Source: Tranzscheliella williamsii
Lineage: Eukaryota; Basidiomycota; Ustilaginomycetes; Ustilaginales; Ustilaginaceae
Length of the DNA stretch: 64,000 bases
Direction: 5' to 3'
Assembly: GCA_023212725.1 (NCBI GenBank)
Contig: JALBYF010000069.1
Location: forward strand, 1-64,000
The position numbers were made by a program, and so were the translations under genes. This document shows, in pieces, positions 31,304 through 40,474 of this stretch (the first letter of the stretch is position 1; every line of letters starts with the position of its first letter). The notes beneath the pieces are model-generated. The model had not been told where the DNA came from. It saw nothing but the letters and a program-made list of their open reading frames with translations, and searched no databases.

Positions 31304-31537
31304 CTAGTTAAAGTCGTCAAACAAGTGGCTCACGCCGCCGTCCTCGGGTAAGACTTCGTCCAGCACCTTGGCCCGGTAGTTGATCCGATACCGCAGGGTC
31401 CGGCTGGCAGGCATGTGTGCGAGCAGGTCGCCGACCAGCATCCGCCCGGCAATGCAAACCTGGCTGTCGGCACAGACCCTGCCAAAGACCTCGCCCGCCT
31501 CGTCTTGTCTCGACTCAGCTCGGCAACTCGTCGTACC
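31304..31537 (-). other. Coding-like open frame downstream of DPH4, possibly its last exon
   Basis: This frame is open for 77 codons but has no start near its beginning. It reads EVFGRVCADSQVCIAGRM, LVGDLLAHMPASRTLRYR and ends VSHLFDDFN, with strongly G/C-ending codons like neighbouring genes. It could be attached to DPH4 by an intron with donor GTGAGG at 31541 (after the codons EIIR) and acceptor GCCAG at 31460, phase 0, giving a 207-residue protein; or it could be a separate 45-codon frame from the ATG at 31438. I do not recognise the sequence. Confidence 0.4.
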
Positions 31538-32009
31538 TCACGCGGATAATCTCGGAGCATCCCTCGCATGCGACCAGCTCGATGCGGTCGTAGACCTGGT
31601 CCTCCGAGACGCTGTAGGATGAGCCGCAGCGGCAGGTCAAGGTGAACACCATGGCCGCACCGTCGTTGGCCTGAGCGGGCTGGAACGATTCAAAGTCCAC
31701 CGTCGCCGAGACGCGCACCTGGCCTGGTACCGGCGAGGCAGCGGCCGAGAGAAGCTTGTCGTACTCTGCACGCGCATCGCTGTCCATCAGCGTCGTATAC
31801 GCGTGGTTGAGCTTGCGGATCAGATCGTCTGACGTAGCCGAGGTGTCTACCGACGCAACGGCATCCGCGCCCGGACGCTGCTGCTGCAGCTTGTCGGGGT
31901 GGTGCTGCCGGACGAGATCCAGATAGGCCGCCCTGATCTCGGCGCAAGTAGCCGATGGCTTGATGCCCAGGGCCTCATACAGCGACGCGCTGGCGCTGTG
32001 CGCGACCAT
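31515..32009 (-). CDS. DPH4: Diphthamide biosynthesis J-protein Dph4 (Jjj3 type)
   Basis: 164 residues from the ATG at 32009; upstream codons are open only to a GTG. Residues about 8-85 are a J domain: LYEALGIKPSATCAEIRAAY, HHPDKL with the invariant HPD, LNHAYTTLMDSDARAEYDKLL. The C-terminus is a CSL/DPH zinc finger, CRCGSSYSVSED ... ELVACEGCSEIIRV. This pairing defines Dph4, which binds iron and supports the Dph1-Dph2 radical step that starts diphthamide formation on elongation factor 2. The frame ends at a TGA at 31517-31515. A splice donor-like GTGAGG inside the last codons and an unassigned coding-like frame beyond suggest a longer alternative end. It lies 288 bp downstream of the UGGT stop on the same strand. 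Confidence 0.9.
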   Translation of the reverse strand: MVAHSASASLYEALGIKPSATCAEIRAAYLDLVRQHHPDKLQQQRPGADAVASVDTSATSDDLIRKLNHAYTTLMDSDARAEYDKLLSAAASPVPGQVRVSATVDFESFQPAQANDGAAMVFTLTCRCGSSYSVSEDQVYDRIELVACEGCSEIIRVRYDELPS

Positions 32010-32297
32010 GCTTGCGGAGGTGGCTTCCAGTGAACCTTTCCATCGTGTCCCGCTGTAAAGCCGCAAGCCCCAGCGAAAAGGCTGTCCAAAAGGCGTATAC
32101 CGCCACACAGGTCCATCTCCCGATTTTCCCGATTCTCCCGATCGTTTCCCGAGACCCGTCACATTTCCTTTCGTCCCTATGCCGCCTCTGTCGACTGCCC
32201 GCGTTTCACATCAGTCTTCCAGGCTACACGGCATTGCAATCTGTCACTCATAGCTGGATGTGTACTGAGGTGTCTGTGCCTCTATGGGTCGCCGGGG

Positions 32298-35200
32298 TCA
32301 AAGCTCGTCGTGAGGGGTGCTGTGGGGAGCGGTGTGGAGGGGTACGGGTTCGACGGAGGCGGGACCGACGACGCTGGGGGGCAGCTTGTTGTGCTGGATG
32401 AGGCGGTGGGCGAGGGCGGCGACCTGCGCGTCGTAGGTGGACCACTCGGGGATCTGGCGGCGGGCGCGGGCGAGCTTGGGCTCCTTGGTCTTGGGGTTCG
32501 AGCAGAGGTCGATGGTCTTGGCGCGCGCGAGCCAGTCGTGCGAGCACCACGTCTCGCACCAGAGCCACTCCTGCGCGAGCGTGTGGATCGGCAGGCTCCC
32601 CTGCATGTGGTTCGGCAGGTCCTGGTCCAGATTGCTCAGCGAGTTGGCATCCGCCGACAGCGCCTGGTATTGCCCCCGCAGCCGGTCTCCCGCCGCCACC
32701 CGCCGGAACCGCTGCAGATCGACGACATACAGCGCCGAAATGTGGTACGGCCGCCCTCGCAAAAAGTCCTTCCAGTAGCCCTGCTTCCAGAACCGGAAGC
32801 CGTCCATGTCCTCCGAGTCATCCCCCATCGGCGGATAGCCGTACACCTTACCCTCCAGATCCAAGTCCACGAGCTCCTTCATGTCCGTACGCACCACCTG
32901 GTCCGCATCCACAAAGATCACCTTGGAGAGATCCAGAGGGAATAGCGTGTCGAGAAAGAGGATCTTGTACCCCCAGATGGTCCGCTGCTTCTCCTTCTGC
33001 GCCCGCAGCCAGTGCGGCCAGGCGTAGGTGACCAGCTCGTACTCGAAGCCGTACTCCTTGGCCAGATGCGGGATAAACTCTTTGAACGACGGCGAAAGGA
33101 AGTTCTCGATGAACCAGAATTTGACCGAGCTCGACGTATGCTTGAGCACAGAAAGGATCATGATATATGTCATGCGTTCGTACAGGTGTCCGCTGGCCAC
33201 CGTAAAGATGTTGATGTCCGCATGGCCGCTCTTGGCGACCGCTTTCGTGCCGAGCCCGTCAGCCGCTTTCTGAGCGAGTGAAGCCACCTTGTCGCGAGCG
33301 GACGAGAGCAAGTGCGAAGCATAGGCAGCCGGACCGTCGTCGAGGCCCGACACGCGTTTTCTCTTGACGGGCCTGCCCTGCGCATCGAGCTCCTCCAGCA
33401 ATTCTTCGTTCTCCTTCCCGGGCCGCTTCCTGAGCCGGGGATAGATCGTCAGCCCCGCCAGCGTGTCCAGGGTAATGTCGTCGCCGGTGATCTCGACCGA
33501 CGGACTGTCCCACCCGTTGTTGCCTACGCTGACCATCTCGTAGAGCTGCTCGCTCCTGCCAGGCCGGATGCGCAGCTTCCACAGCCCCGGCTGTGCTTTG
33601 AACTGAAAGTAGGCCAGGTTGGCCATGACGATAGTGTCCAGGCTGGTTTCCCCATCCGGCGTCTCGAGCAGGAGCTGGACACCCCGTGGCACCGAGGCTG
33701 GCGCACCAGCAGCTGCCAGCTGCCTTGCATGTCCCTCGACAAGGATGTGCTTCAGCTCGTACACCGCTTTAACGCCCTTCGAGCGCGAAGCTGAGGGCAC
33801 ATCCGCTAGCCGGATGTTGTCCAGGTCGTAGACCGCTTCCGTCGGCATAGTCAGCCAAGCTGCCGGAACATCGAGCCCCAAAGTCAAGACCGCCTCTTCC
33901 GGCATATCGGAAAAGTGCAGCTCGTGAGCAACCTCTTTTCCGTTCTGGTCGAATGATAGCTCGGTAGGTGCACTGTAGCGGTAATACCGCTGCAAAGGCA
34001 AATCTCGGACCACGACCGGCGGGTTGAGGATCACCCGGATGTATACGCCTTGCAGCTTGCTGAGCATGACGAGGATGCTGGACCACTTTTGCGCGGATTC
34101 CGAGATCGGATTCAGCATGACAGACAGGCGTATGCTGGCAGCGTTGCGGTCTCCGATTTCGAATGTGTGTTCCTGGGTACCTATCTGCTCCGTCATGCCC
34201 GATCGGTGCATGATCTTGTTGACAAACATACTTTGCCCTGCATCGTCGACATTATAGACCGAGTTCAGCACGGAGAGGCAAGCAAAGATCAGGTCCTGAC
34301 GTTCCCTGCTCTGCATGCCGTCCAGATCTTTGCCAAGCAGCTCCAAGGCCTGCAAGACGTGGGGCAGTTTCTGGGCCGCCTCGTACTGGACCACAGCCGT
34401 GATGTCATGCGAGTTGATCCGCGATACCTCGAATCCGGAAATCAGGTGACCGTCCACCAGAATAGCAGAGTTACCGCCCTTTTGCGGCAGTCGGAGCCTC
34501 GAAGTGACCACATTTGCTATTGAGGACCAGAACTTCTCTGCTTCAGCAATTGCAGGCGGAGTCCACAGGTCAACGCTCATGCCACTGCTGCGCCCTTCCC
34601 CAACCGCAAAGACCTTCTGCACTGCTTCGTGGCTAATCTTGGTGGTCTCAGACGACACTGGGTTGTCCGGCTGGGCATAGTGTTCGAGCAGTTCCAGCAC
34701 TTGCGCAGGAGTGATTCGCTCGGCACTGCCCTGCTTCAGCATTTGATAAAGCAAGGCGGAGAGAGGTGTGTCGCCGCCGGCATGCTCGTGCCCCTGAAGC
34801 GGCAAAGAGGGCAGATGGAGTACCCCGAGACGGAAGCTGGCATTGCTGTGTTTGAGAGCTTCAAAGGCCTTCTGGAGTAGAGCCACGCCTTGCTGGCTAT
34901 CAAGGTCGGCGATTACCCAGACCGTCGAGTTGAACGGGTTCGTTTCCCCCGCTTGCTCGACATGTTGCGTGGGGTAGAAGAAGCTCAGAAGCGTGTCGGA
35001 ATCGGAAGCCTGGATCAGACGATCGGACAGAGCGGAGAAGAGGTCGATGTGGGAATGCGCGATAACTTCCGCATCACTAGACGTCGCACTCTCGACAGTG
35101 GCAGCGCCCGGTACGAGTGCAGACCGGAAACTGAGAGCCCCAATGGAGTCGTAGAAGAAAGTGTCAAGACCAGGCGTGTCGCCAGTAATTTGGCGGTAGT

Positions 35201-37370
35201 AGATCTGCGGTGCTAGCGTCTGAATCTGCCCCTGAACAGCTTGGTGCAGGAGGTGAGTGATTTGTGGATGGAAAGGCTGATGCTGGCCGTTGACGAAGAC
35301 GTGACCGGTGCGGCTCTCCGCTTCGGTGGCACGAAGTCGGTCAATGTAGGCTCTAGCCATTTGTTCTCGAAGGAGGTTGTCCTGCCATCGACCTGCGACA
35401 ACGTCTTCAACACGGGCGCTAAGAGCTTGCCCTTCTTCCAAATCCCTGAGTGCAAACTTGGCTTCCTTGACTGCGACAGCTACATCGAGCTGTAATTTAG
35501 TGCCGCCGGGAGAGGCTGCTGCTCGTCGCAGAACATCGAAGGCGACTTTAGGAGATGCTTTGTCGAGCAAAAACCAGAACAGCCGTGCCATTTGGACTGA
35601 CTCGCCGCCTATCCCGGACTCCAACCCGCCTGGCACCAAACCCCAATGCAGACCGACCCGACCCAGACTGGGTCCCACAGTTTCGGCAAGGAATCTGCAA
35701 CTCTCGCGTTTGCTGAGATCCAGGACGAGGACAACATTGAAGAGGTTCAGAGACAGCCGCGGAAATTTGCCGGGCCACATCGGCCTGAGTAGGTCTATAA
35801 GGTCCTTTGACCAATTCCTGGTTTCTTTGTCTTCCTGCAGGTCGTTGAACCAGCTGATGGCTCCGACAGCTTGCGTGCCGATGTCAGTCGTCTCCAAAGC
35901 CCGCCTTTCTATGCGATCACTTGCATCGAAGATTGCGGAGGGCATTTGACTCTCAGAATGCGCAACATAAGCCCGACCGACAAGGCTCGAAGAGATCAGA
36001 TCGATAGCTTCCGTTATGTTGAGACCGACTCGACGGCTAGCCAGAGGCTCAACCATCTTGCGCTCCATCTTGATCTTCTGCAAGAGCTTGAGAGGCTGGA
36101 CATCGTTTTGCGGTATGGTCTGACCGTTCAACCACATTTCAGAGGAACCCGGCTCGATTCGCATCTCCGCCATGCTTAGTACCGCTTCCACGAGGTCAGA
36201 GGCCTCCTCTCCTTCGAACTTATTTGAACGAGCCAGCGAAACAGCATAAGTCGGGAAATTCTGGGAAAGCTCCTGTAGCGCTCGAAGGGGATCTGAAGAG
36301 GCCACAATTAGCTGTACGGCCCTCCAGCCTAGATCTTTCTTCTCGTCATCGGACAGGGCTGTCATGTTCTGTGACGAGCCAGACGATTCGATCTGCTGTC
36401 GGAGCCAATGGTGGTTGAGTGCTGCTGATCGAGTTTTCTCTATGTCTTGAAGCTCGGTAGACGTCTGTTCTCCGACGTCTCCGATCTGGCTATCGTCCTT
36501 CAGCTTCCGGTCGTCGATCACGAGATAGTCGACCTTCTTGAGATCGAGGACGGCGCCATAACCACCGAGGAAGGTTGAGTCAGTCCGACCTTCCGCAGTC
36601 TTGATTGAGCTTGGTGAAGGCCGCCAGCGGAGGACGTAGGTGATACCCTTGACAGCATCGGCGGACGACTGGCTCGTGTGCTTTTGCAGCAACGAGTGAA
36701 GCTCTGCAAAGTTCGATGAGAAAGGATCACCGTACAGCCAGAAAGTCGACTCGCTTGTTTTGGTTGCACCGGCAGAAGAACGGACATGATCGAAGGGCAA
36801 AAAGCGGACGGTGTCGACATCGGTTTGACGAGCCGGATTTGGCAGCGAGCTGATCGCTAGTGCAAGCTCTTCAGCAGAGCACAGAACGGTCCCGTTCCAG
36901 TGGACCCAGCTGACACAAGGGAAAATGCTGGAACGGGATTCCCACACACGGTCGAGGTGAAGTGTCTGGTACAGCTGCGTGAAAGCTTGGACACGAGGGC
37001 TGGTATCGTGCAAGGCCAGCGAAACCTTCCAGGTCTCGATAGCCTGAGCCGATCGAGCGGCGGAAGCATCGAAGAGATCATTAGCCTCGATCAGGTTCTG
37101 CACTTTTTCGGCCAACCATTGATCCGAAGCCGAGCTGAGCTGGGAAGCAGTATGATGCTCTACAAGTTGACTGACGAGCGGAAAGAAGCTTGATGGCTCC
37201 TGCGAGCTGGCGGCTTCCAGAAGCTCCAGAAGGAGTGGCGATCCCCCACCAGACGGCTTGAACTTTTGCCATGGTGCTCGCAGCTGGACTTTGACCGGGG
37301 GCGTCTCGGCATAAACGATGCTCAGCAAGGCCAGACACGCTGTCACTGGTCCTACTACGGTCGACCACAT
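32298..37370 (-). CDS. UDP-glucose:glycoprotein glucosyltransferase (UGGT)
   Basis: 1690 residues, single exon, ATG at 37370. An N-terminal signal peptide (VVGPVTACLALLSIVYAE) precedes the long folding-sensor region made of thioredoxin-like repeats. The last 300 residues are a GT24 glucosyltransferase: INIFTVASGHLYERMTYIM about residue 1385, KFWFIENFLSPSFKEF, WGYKILFLDTLFP, VIFVDADQVVRTD with the metal-binding D-A-D about residue 1486, and LPNHMQGSLPIHTLAQEWLW, TIDLCSNPKTKEPKL. The protein ends in HDEL, the ER retrieval signal. UGGT adds one glucose to N-glycans of misfolded glycoproteins so that calnexin binds them again. The full set of domains separates it from the divergent yeast Kre5. 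Confidence 0.95.
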   Translation of the reverse strand: MWSTVVGPVTACLALLSIVYAETPPVKVQLRAPWQKFKPSGGGSPLLLELLEAASSQEPSSFFPLVSQLVEHHTASQLSSASDQWLAEKVQNLIEANDLFDASAARSAQAIETWKVSLALHDTSPRVQAFTQLYQTLHLDRVWESRSSIFPCVSWVHWNGTVLCSAEELALAISSLPNPARQTDVDTVRFLPFDHVRSSAGATKTSESTFWLYGDPFSSNFAELHSLLQKHTSQSSADAVKGITYVLRWRPSPSSIKTAEGRTDSTFLGGYGAVLDLKKVDYLVIDDRKLKDDSQIGDVGEQTSTELQDIEKTRSAALNHHWLRQQIESSGSSQNMTALSDDEKKDLGWRAVQLIVASSDPLRALQELSQNFPTYAVSLARSNKFEGEEASDLVEAVLSMAEMRIEPGSSEMWLNGQTIPQNDVQPLKLLQKIKMERKMVEPLASRRVGLNITEAIDLISSSLVGRAYVAHSESQMPSAIFDASDRIERRALETTDIGTQAVGAISWFNDLQEDKETRNWSKDLIDLLRPMWPGKFPRLSLNLFNVVLVLDLSKRESCRFLAETVGPSLGRVGLHWGLVPGGLESGIGGESVQMARLFWFLLDKASPKVAFDVLRRAAASPGGTKLQLDVAVAVKEAKFALRDLEEGQALSARVEDVVAGRWQDNLLREQMARAYIDRLRATEAESRTGHVFVNGQHQPFHPQITHLLHQAVQGQIQTLAPQIYYRQITGDTPGLDTFFYDSIGALSFRSALVPGAATVESATSSDAEVIAHSHIDLFSALSDRLIQASDSDTLLSFFYPTQHVEQAGETNPFNSTVWVIADLDSQQGVALLQKAFEALKHSNASFRLGVLHLPSLPLQGHEHAGGDTPLSALLYQMLKQGSAERITPAQVLELLEHYAQPDNPVSSETTKISHEAVQKVFAVGEGRSSGMSVDLWTPPAIAEAEKFWSSIANVVTSRLRLPQKGGNSAILVDGHLISGFEVSRINSHDITAVVQYEAAQKLPHVLQALELLGKDLDGMQSRERQDLIFACLSVLNSVYNVDDAGQSMFVNKIMHRSGMTEQIGTQEHTFEIGDRNAASIRLSVMLNPISESAQKWSSILVMLSKLQGVYIRVILNPPVVVRDLPLQRYYRYSAPTELSFDQNGKEVAHELHFSDMPEEAVLTLGLDVPAAWLTMPTEAVYDLDNIRLADVPSASRSKGVKAVYELKHILVEGHARQLAAAGAPASVPRGVQLLLETPDGETSLDTIVMANLAYFQFKAQPGLWKLRIRPGRSEQLYEMVSVGNNGWDSPSVEITGDDITLDTLAGLTIYPRLRKRPGKENEELLEELDAQGRPVKRKRVSGLDDGPAAYASHLLSSARDKVASLAQKAADGLGTKAVAKSGHADINIFTVASGHLYERMTYIMILSVLKHTSSSVKFWFIENFLSPSFKEFIPHLAKEYGFEYELVTYAWPHWLRAQKEKQRTIWGYKILFLDTLFPLDLSKVIFVDADQVVRTDMKELVDLDLEGKVYGYPPMGDDSEDMDGFRFWKQGYWKDFLRGRPYHISALYVVDLQRFRRVAAGDRLRGQYQALSADANSLSNLDQDLPNHMQGSLPIHTLAQEWLWCETWCSHDWLARAKTIDLCSNPKTKEPKLARARRQIPEWSTYDAQVAALAHRLIQHNKLPPSVVGPASVEPVPLHTAPHSTPHDEL

Positions 37371-38119
37371 GCCGGCTGAGCGTCAGGTCGAAGGAAGCAA
37401 GCAAGATGCCTGTATACAGTTCGAACTTGGACTAGGCTTGTGACAATGCCATGGCAGCGCGACAGAAGACAAGAGGTGAGGGAAGTGGATGAGCGAGAAG
37501 GTCCAAGACCAACACCTCGTCGAACTTAACACGCATGCTTTGTTCCTGAAGGCAGGCCGAAGTGGTCAAAGCGTCTTATGCCACCTCAGCCTGTCATACT
37601 CCATCGACACACCGTGTAATCGATCCTTTTGCAACATGATCACACTCACTCTGCTGCTCAATTGCAGTCGCAAGCCGAAGCACTGTGTAATGGTAACGGT
37701 AGCATTCCAAAGCAATGTATTGTGGATGTGGATGATAAAGATCGAAGTTGGGAAAGGAGACGTCGCGCAGCAAAAGCGCCTCCAAGACGAAGCGATCGAA
37801 GGTGACTGCCGGTCGTCGCAGCGTTGCCGAAAGAACTGAAACAGGGACTTGCCTACACACCTAGGACCAGCTCGGTGTGGGTGTCGCCGATGCTTCTTAC
37901 TACTGAGAGCACGCAAAGCGCCCCTAGACGACGAAAGAAATAAAAGGGATGACTGTGACCATGATCACCAACGTCAAATAGAGTTGCATCACATGGCCGG
38001 AAGCCATAGTCCAGCTGAAAGGAAAACGGTGACGTAGCAAAGAGAGTTTTTGAAGGGCTCGCCCTTCGCGTGGCTCACGCTGCTAGGGGTTAAGGAGAAC
38101 AGTGGTTAGGCAGATTGGC
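37371..38119. other. Intergenic region UGGT / serine-repeat protein
   Basis: Promoter of UGGT and 3' region of the serine-rich gene (both minus). Open stretches under 120 codons overlap in several frames; none is supported. Confidence 0.45.
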
Positions 38120-40474
38120 CTAAGCCCATTGCCACTTAATGGCGACCATGCCCTCGGATTCGCTAGCGATGGCCTTGAACGCACCGACAGAGAGATCGAT
38201 CGACTCCGCGTTCGTGCAGGTAGGGCAAGAATCCCTGACGGTTACCGTGACCGACTTGCTTTCATCGTCTGCACGGAAGATTTTGATCTTCTTGCCGCAG
38301 TGCGAGCCATCGGCATATTGCGAAGTCTGAAGGGCAGCTACGAGATCGTTGTCCGAGGATACGGTACCACAGTTGCCGGCGTTGTTGTTCTGGTAGAAGA
38401 AGGTCGCGAAACCGCCCGAGATAAGGGAGCTGCTAGAAGATGACGAAGAGGATGATGACGAAGAGGACGAAGACGAAGACGAGGAGGACGAAGAGTCTGC
38501 CGAGGATTGAGCAGACGACTTAGCGGACGAAGAAGCCTGGGCAGCGGCAGAGGCCGAAGAAGTCTTGGCGGCGGCAGAGGACGAAGAGCTGCTCTTGTGG
38601 GCCGGCTTCTTGGTGGCGCTCTGAGCAGTAGCCGTAGGAGTGGCAGAAGAAACGTGCTTCGACACAGTCTGCTTAGCATGGGCCGCAGAAGAGCTGTGGC
38701 TCTTGGTGGCAGAAGAGGAACTGGAGCCGCTGTCATCTTCGTCGTCCTCACAGTCGTCGTCATCGGTGGTACTAGACGCCGCTTCGTCGTTGGTACTGCC
38801 CGAGTCGGCAGCCTCGTCATCATCGCAGTCCTCTTCGCCGCTGTCTCCAGCAGAGCCCGAGCTGGAAGATGAAGAGGCACTGGCCTGGGAAGCAGCTGCA
38901 GCCTCGCTAGAAGAATCAGAGCTGCTTCCCGTGTCGGCGGCAGCCGATTTCGAGCCGGAGCCTGCCTGAGACGTAGCAGCAGAGCCTGAAGCCGAACCGG
39001 AAGCAGAGGCGGAACCGCTGGAGCCGGAAGCCGAACCAGTAGAGCCGGTCTGGGCAGCGTCTTCTTCGTCATCGTCACAATCTTCAGCGGTCGAGGTGGA
39101 CTTGGCATCGCTCTTCGCATCTGCCTCGGACTGAGAAGCCGAATCTGCACTGGCGCTGGCATCCGACTGCGCGTCCGCCTTAGCAGCAGAAGAAGAGCCG
39201 GAGGAGGAACCGGAACCGGAACCAGATGAACCCTTTGTGGTCGTCTTCTGTGCTTTGGCAGCAGAAACAGTGGAGGTTGCATGCTTGCCATCTTCAGAGC
39301 AAGGAGTGCTGCTTGCAGAGGCAGCGGACGTACCGGTCGAAATAGGATTGGAGGAACCGGACCGAGTTTTCGAGGCATGCTTTTCATCGTCCGTGCAAGG
39401 AGTGCTGCTGGCAGCAGCGGCGTGCGAGGCGGAACCCGACGCGGAGGCAGTGGAGGTCGGGCCAGTGGACGAAGAGCCAGCATCACCCTTCTCGGAACCA
39501 GCAGAGGAGTCTGATTCGGACGATGAATCGGAGCCGGCATCAGATTGATCGTGCGAGGATTTGGAGCCAGCGTGGGAACCAGAAGAGGCGCTCGAGTGAG
39601 AGCCAGACAGAGCAGCAGTCGGGATGTAGGACAGGTAAGTTTTGGTCGCCGACTCAGCACAAGGCGTAGAGGTACTGGCGGCGGCGTCGTGGCTGTTGTG
39701 AGCGTCACCCTTGTTGCCGCTGCCGGAGTCATGCTTGCCGTCGTTGCTACCGCTGCTAGCCTCGGAGCTAGACTGAGCACTGGACTGAGCACTTGATTGA
39801 GCGCTGGCGTCAGAGCTGGCTTCAGAGCTGGCTTCAGAGCTGGACTTGGAGCTAGACTGAGCGCTGGATTGAGCGCTGGCTTCAGAGCTGGCCTCAGAGC
39901 TGGCTTCAGAGCTGGACTTGGAGCTAGACTGAGCGCTGGATTGAGCGCTGGCGTCAGAGCTGGCTTCAGAGCTGGACTTGGAGCTAGACTGAGCGCTGGA
40001 TTGGGCGCTGGCTTCAGAGCTGGACTTGGAACTAGACTGAGCGCTAGACTGAGCGCTGGCCTCAGAGCTGGACTCAGCGCTGGCCTCAGAGCTGGACTTA
40101 GTGCTAGACTGAGCGCTGGATTGAGCACTGGCCTCGGAGCTGGAATCCGAGTGTGATTCGGATTGGGAGCTGGAGCCCGAGTCCGAGACGGAGCCTGAAA
40201 CGGAGCCGGCGCCTGAGATAGAGCCTGAAGCGGAAGAGCCTCCGATAGAGACGCTTCCGGAGATGCTGCCGGAGCCCGAGAGGTTGTAGGAATCGGAACC
40301 ACGTCGAACCTTGCGCTGCATTCGGCGAGAATGCGAGTGCATGTTGTGGTACACGTCACCGCCAGCGGCAGCGTGTCGCGAGTTGAGTTGGTGAGCAGAG
40401 ACGGGGTTGGCACCAGTGGAGGCCAGGGCGATAGCCGCGAGGGCCAGGCAGACGGTCTTTGCGATGGGAGCCAT
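38120..40474 (-). CDS. Secreted serine-repeat protein with C-terminal RlpA-like double-psi beta-barrel
   Basis: 784 residues, single exon, ATG at 40474. A signal peptide (IAKTVCLALAAIALASTG) leads into a short basic segment, then more than 600 residues dominated by Ser, Ala, Gln, Lys and Asp. Residues about 110-240 are imperfect repeats built on SSEASAQSSAQSSSK; later come TPC(A/S/T)(E/D) motifs and acidic DCDDDE blocks, and a run of over 20 serines. The last 100 residues are a double-psi beta-barrel: GGFATFFYQNNNAGNCG, HCGKKIKIF, VTVTVRDSCPTC, IDLSVGAFKAIA and a final IKWQW. This barrel occurs in barwin/expansin-like and RlpA-like secreted fungal proteins, some expressed during plant infection; the serine part is likely O-mannosylated and wall-associated. 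Binding target unknown. Confidence 0.88.
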   Translation of the reverse strand: MAPIAKTVCLALAAIALASTGANPVSAHQLNSRHAAAGGDVYHNMHSHSRRMQRKVRRGSDSYNLSGSGSISGSVSIGGSSASGSISGAGSVSGSVSDSGSSSQSESHSDSSSEASAQSSAQSSTKSSSEASAESSSEASAQSSAQSSSKSSSEASAQSSAQSSSKSSSEASSDASAQSSAQSSSKSSSEASSEASSEASAQSSAQSSSKSSSEASSEASSDASAQSSAQSSAQSSSEASSGSNDGKHDSGSGNKGDAHNSHDAAASTSTPCAESATKTYLSYIPTAALSGSHSSASSGSHAGSKSSHDQSDAGSDSSSESDSSAGSEKGDAGSSSTGPTSTASASGSASHAAAASSTPCTDDEKHASKTRSGSSNPISTGTSAASASSTPCSEDGKHATSTVSAAKAQKTTTKGSSGSGSGSSSGSSSAAKADAQSDASASADSASQSEADAKSDAKSTSTAEDCDDDEEDAAQTGSTGSASGSSGSASASGSASGSAATSQAGSGSKSAAADTGSSSDSSSEAAAASQASASSSSSSGSAGDSGEEDCDDDEAADSGSTNDEAASSTTDDDDCEDDEDDSGSSSSSATKSHSSSAAHAKQTVSKHVSSATPTATAQSATKKPAHKSSSSSSAAAKTSSASAAAQASSSAKSSAQSSADSSSSSSSSSSSSSSSSSSSSSSSLISGGFATFFYQNNNAGNCGTVSSDNDLVAALQTSQYADGSHCGKKIKIFRADDESKSVTVTVRDSCPTCTNAESIDLSVGAFKAIASESEGMVAIKWQWA
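39770..40155. repeat. Imperfect coding tandem repeat (Ser-Glu-Ala / Ser-Ala-Gln)
   Basis: Short units around TCAGAGCTGGCTTCAGAGC and GAGCTAGACTGAGCGCTGG (plus strand) recur at about 60-80 bp spacing, encoding SSEAS and SSAQSS repeats of the secreted protein. The unit order varies, suggesting repeated slippage or unequal crossing-over. Confidence 0.85.
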
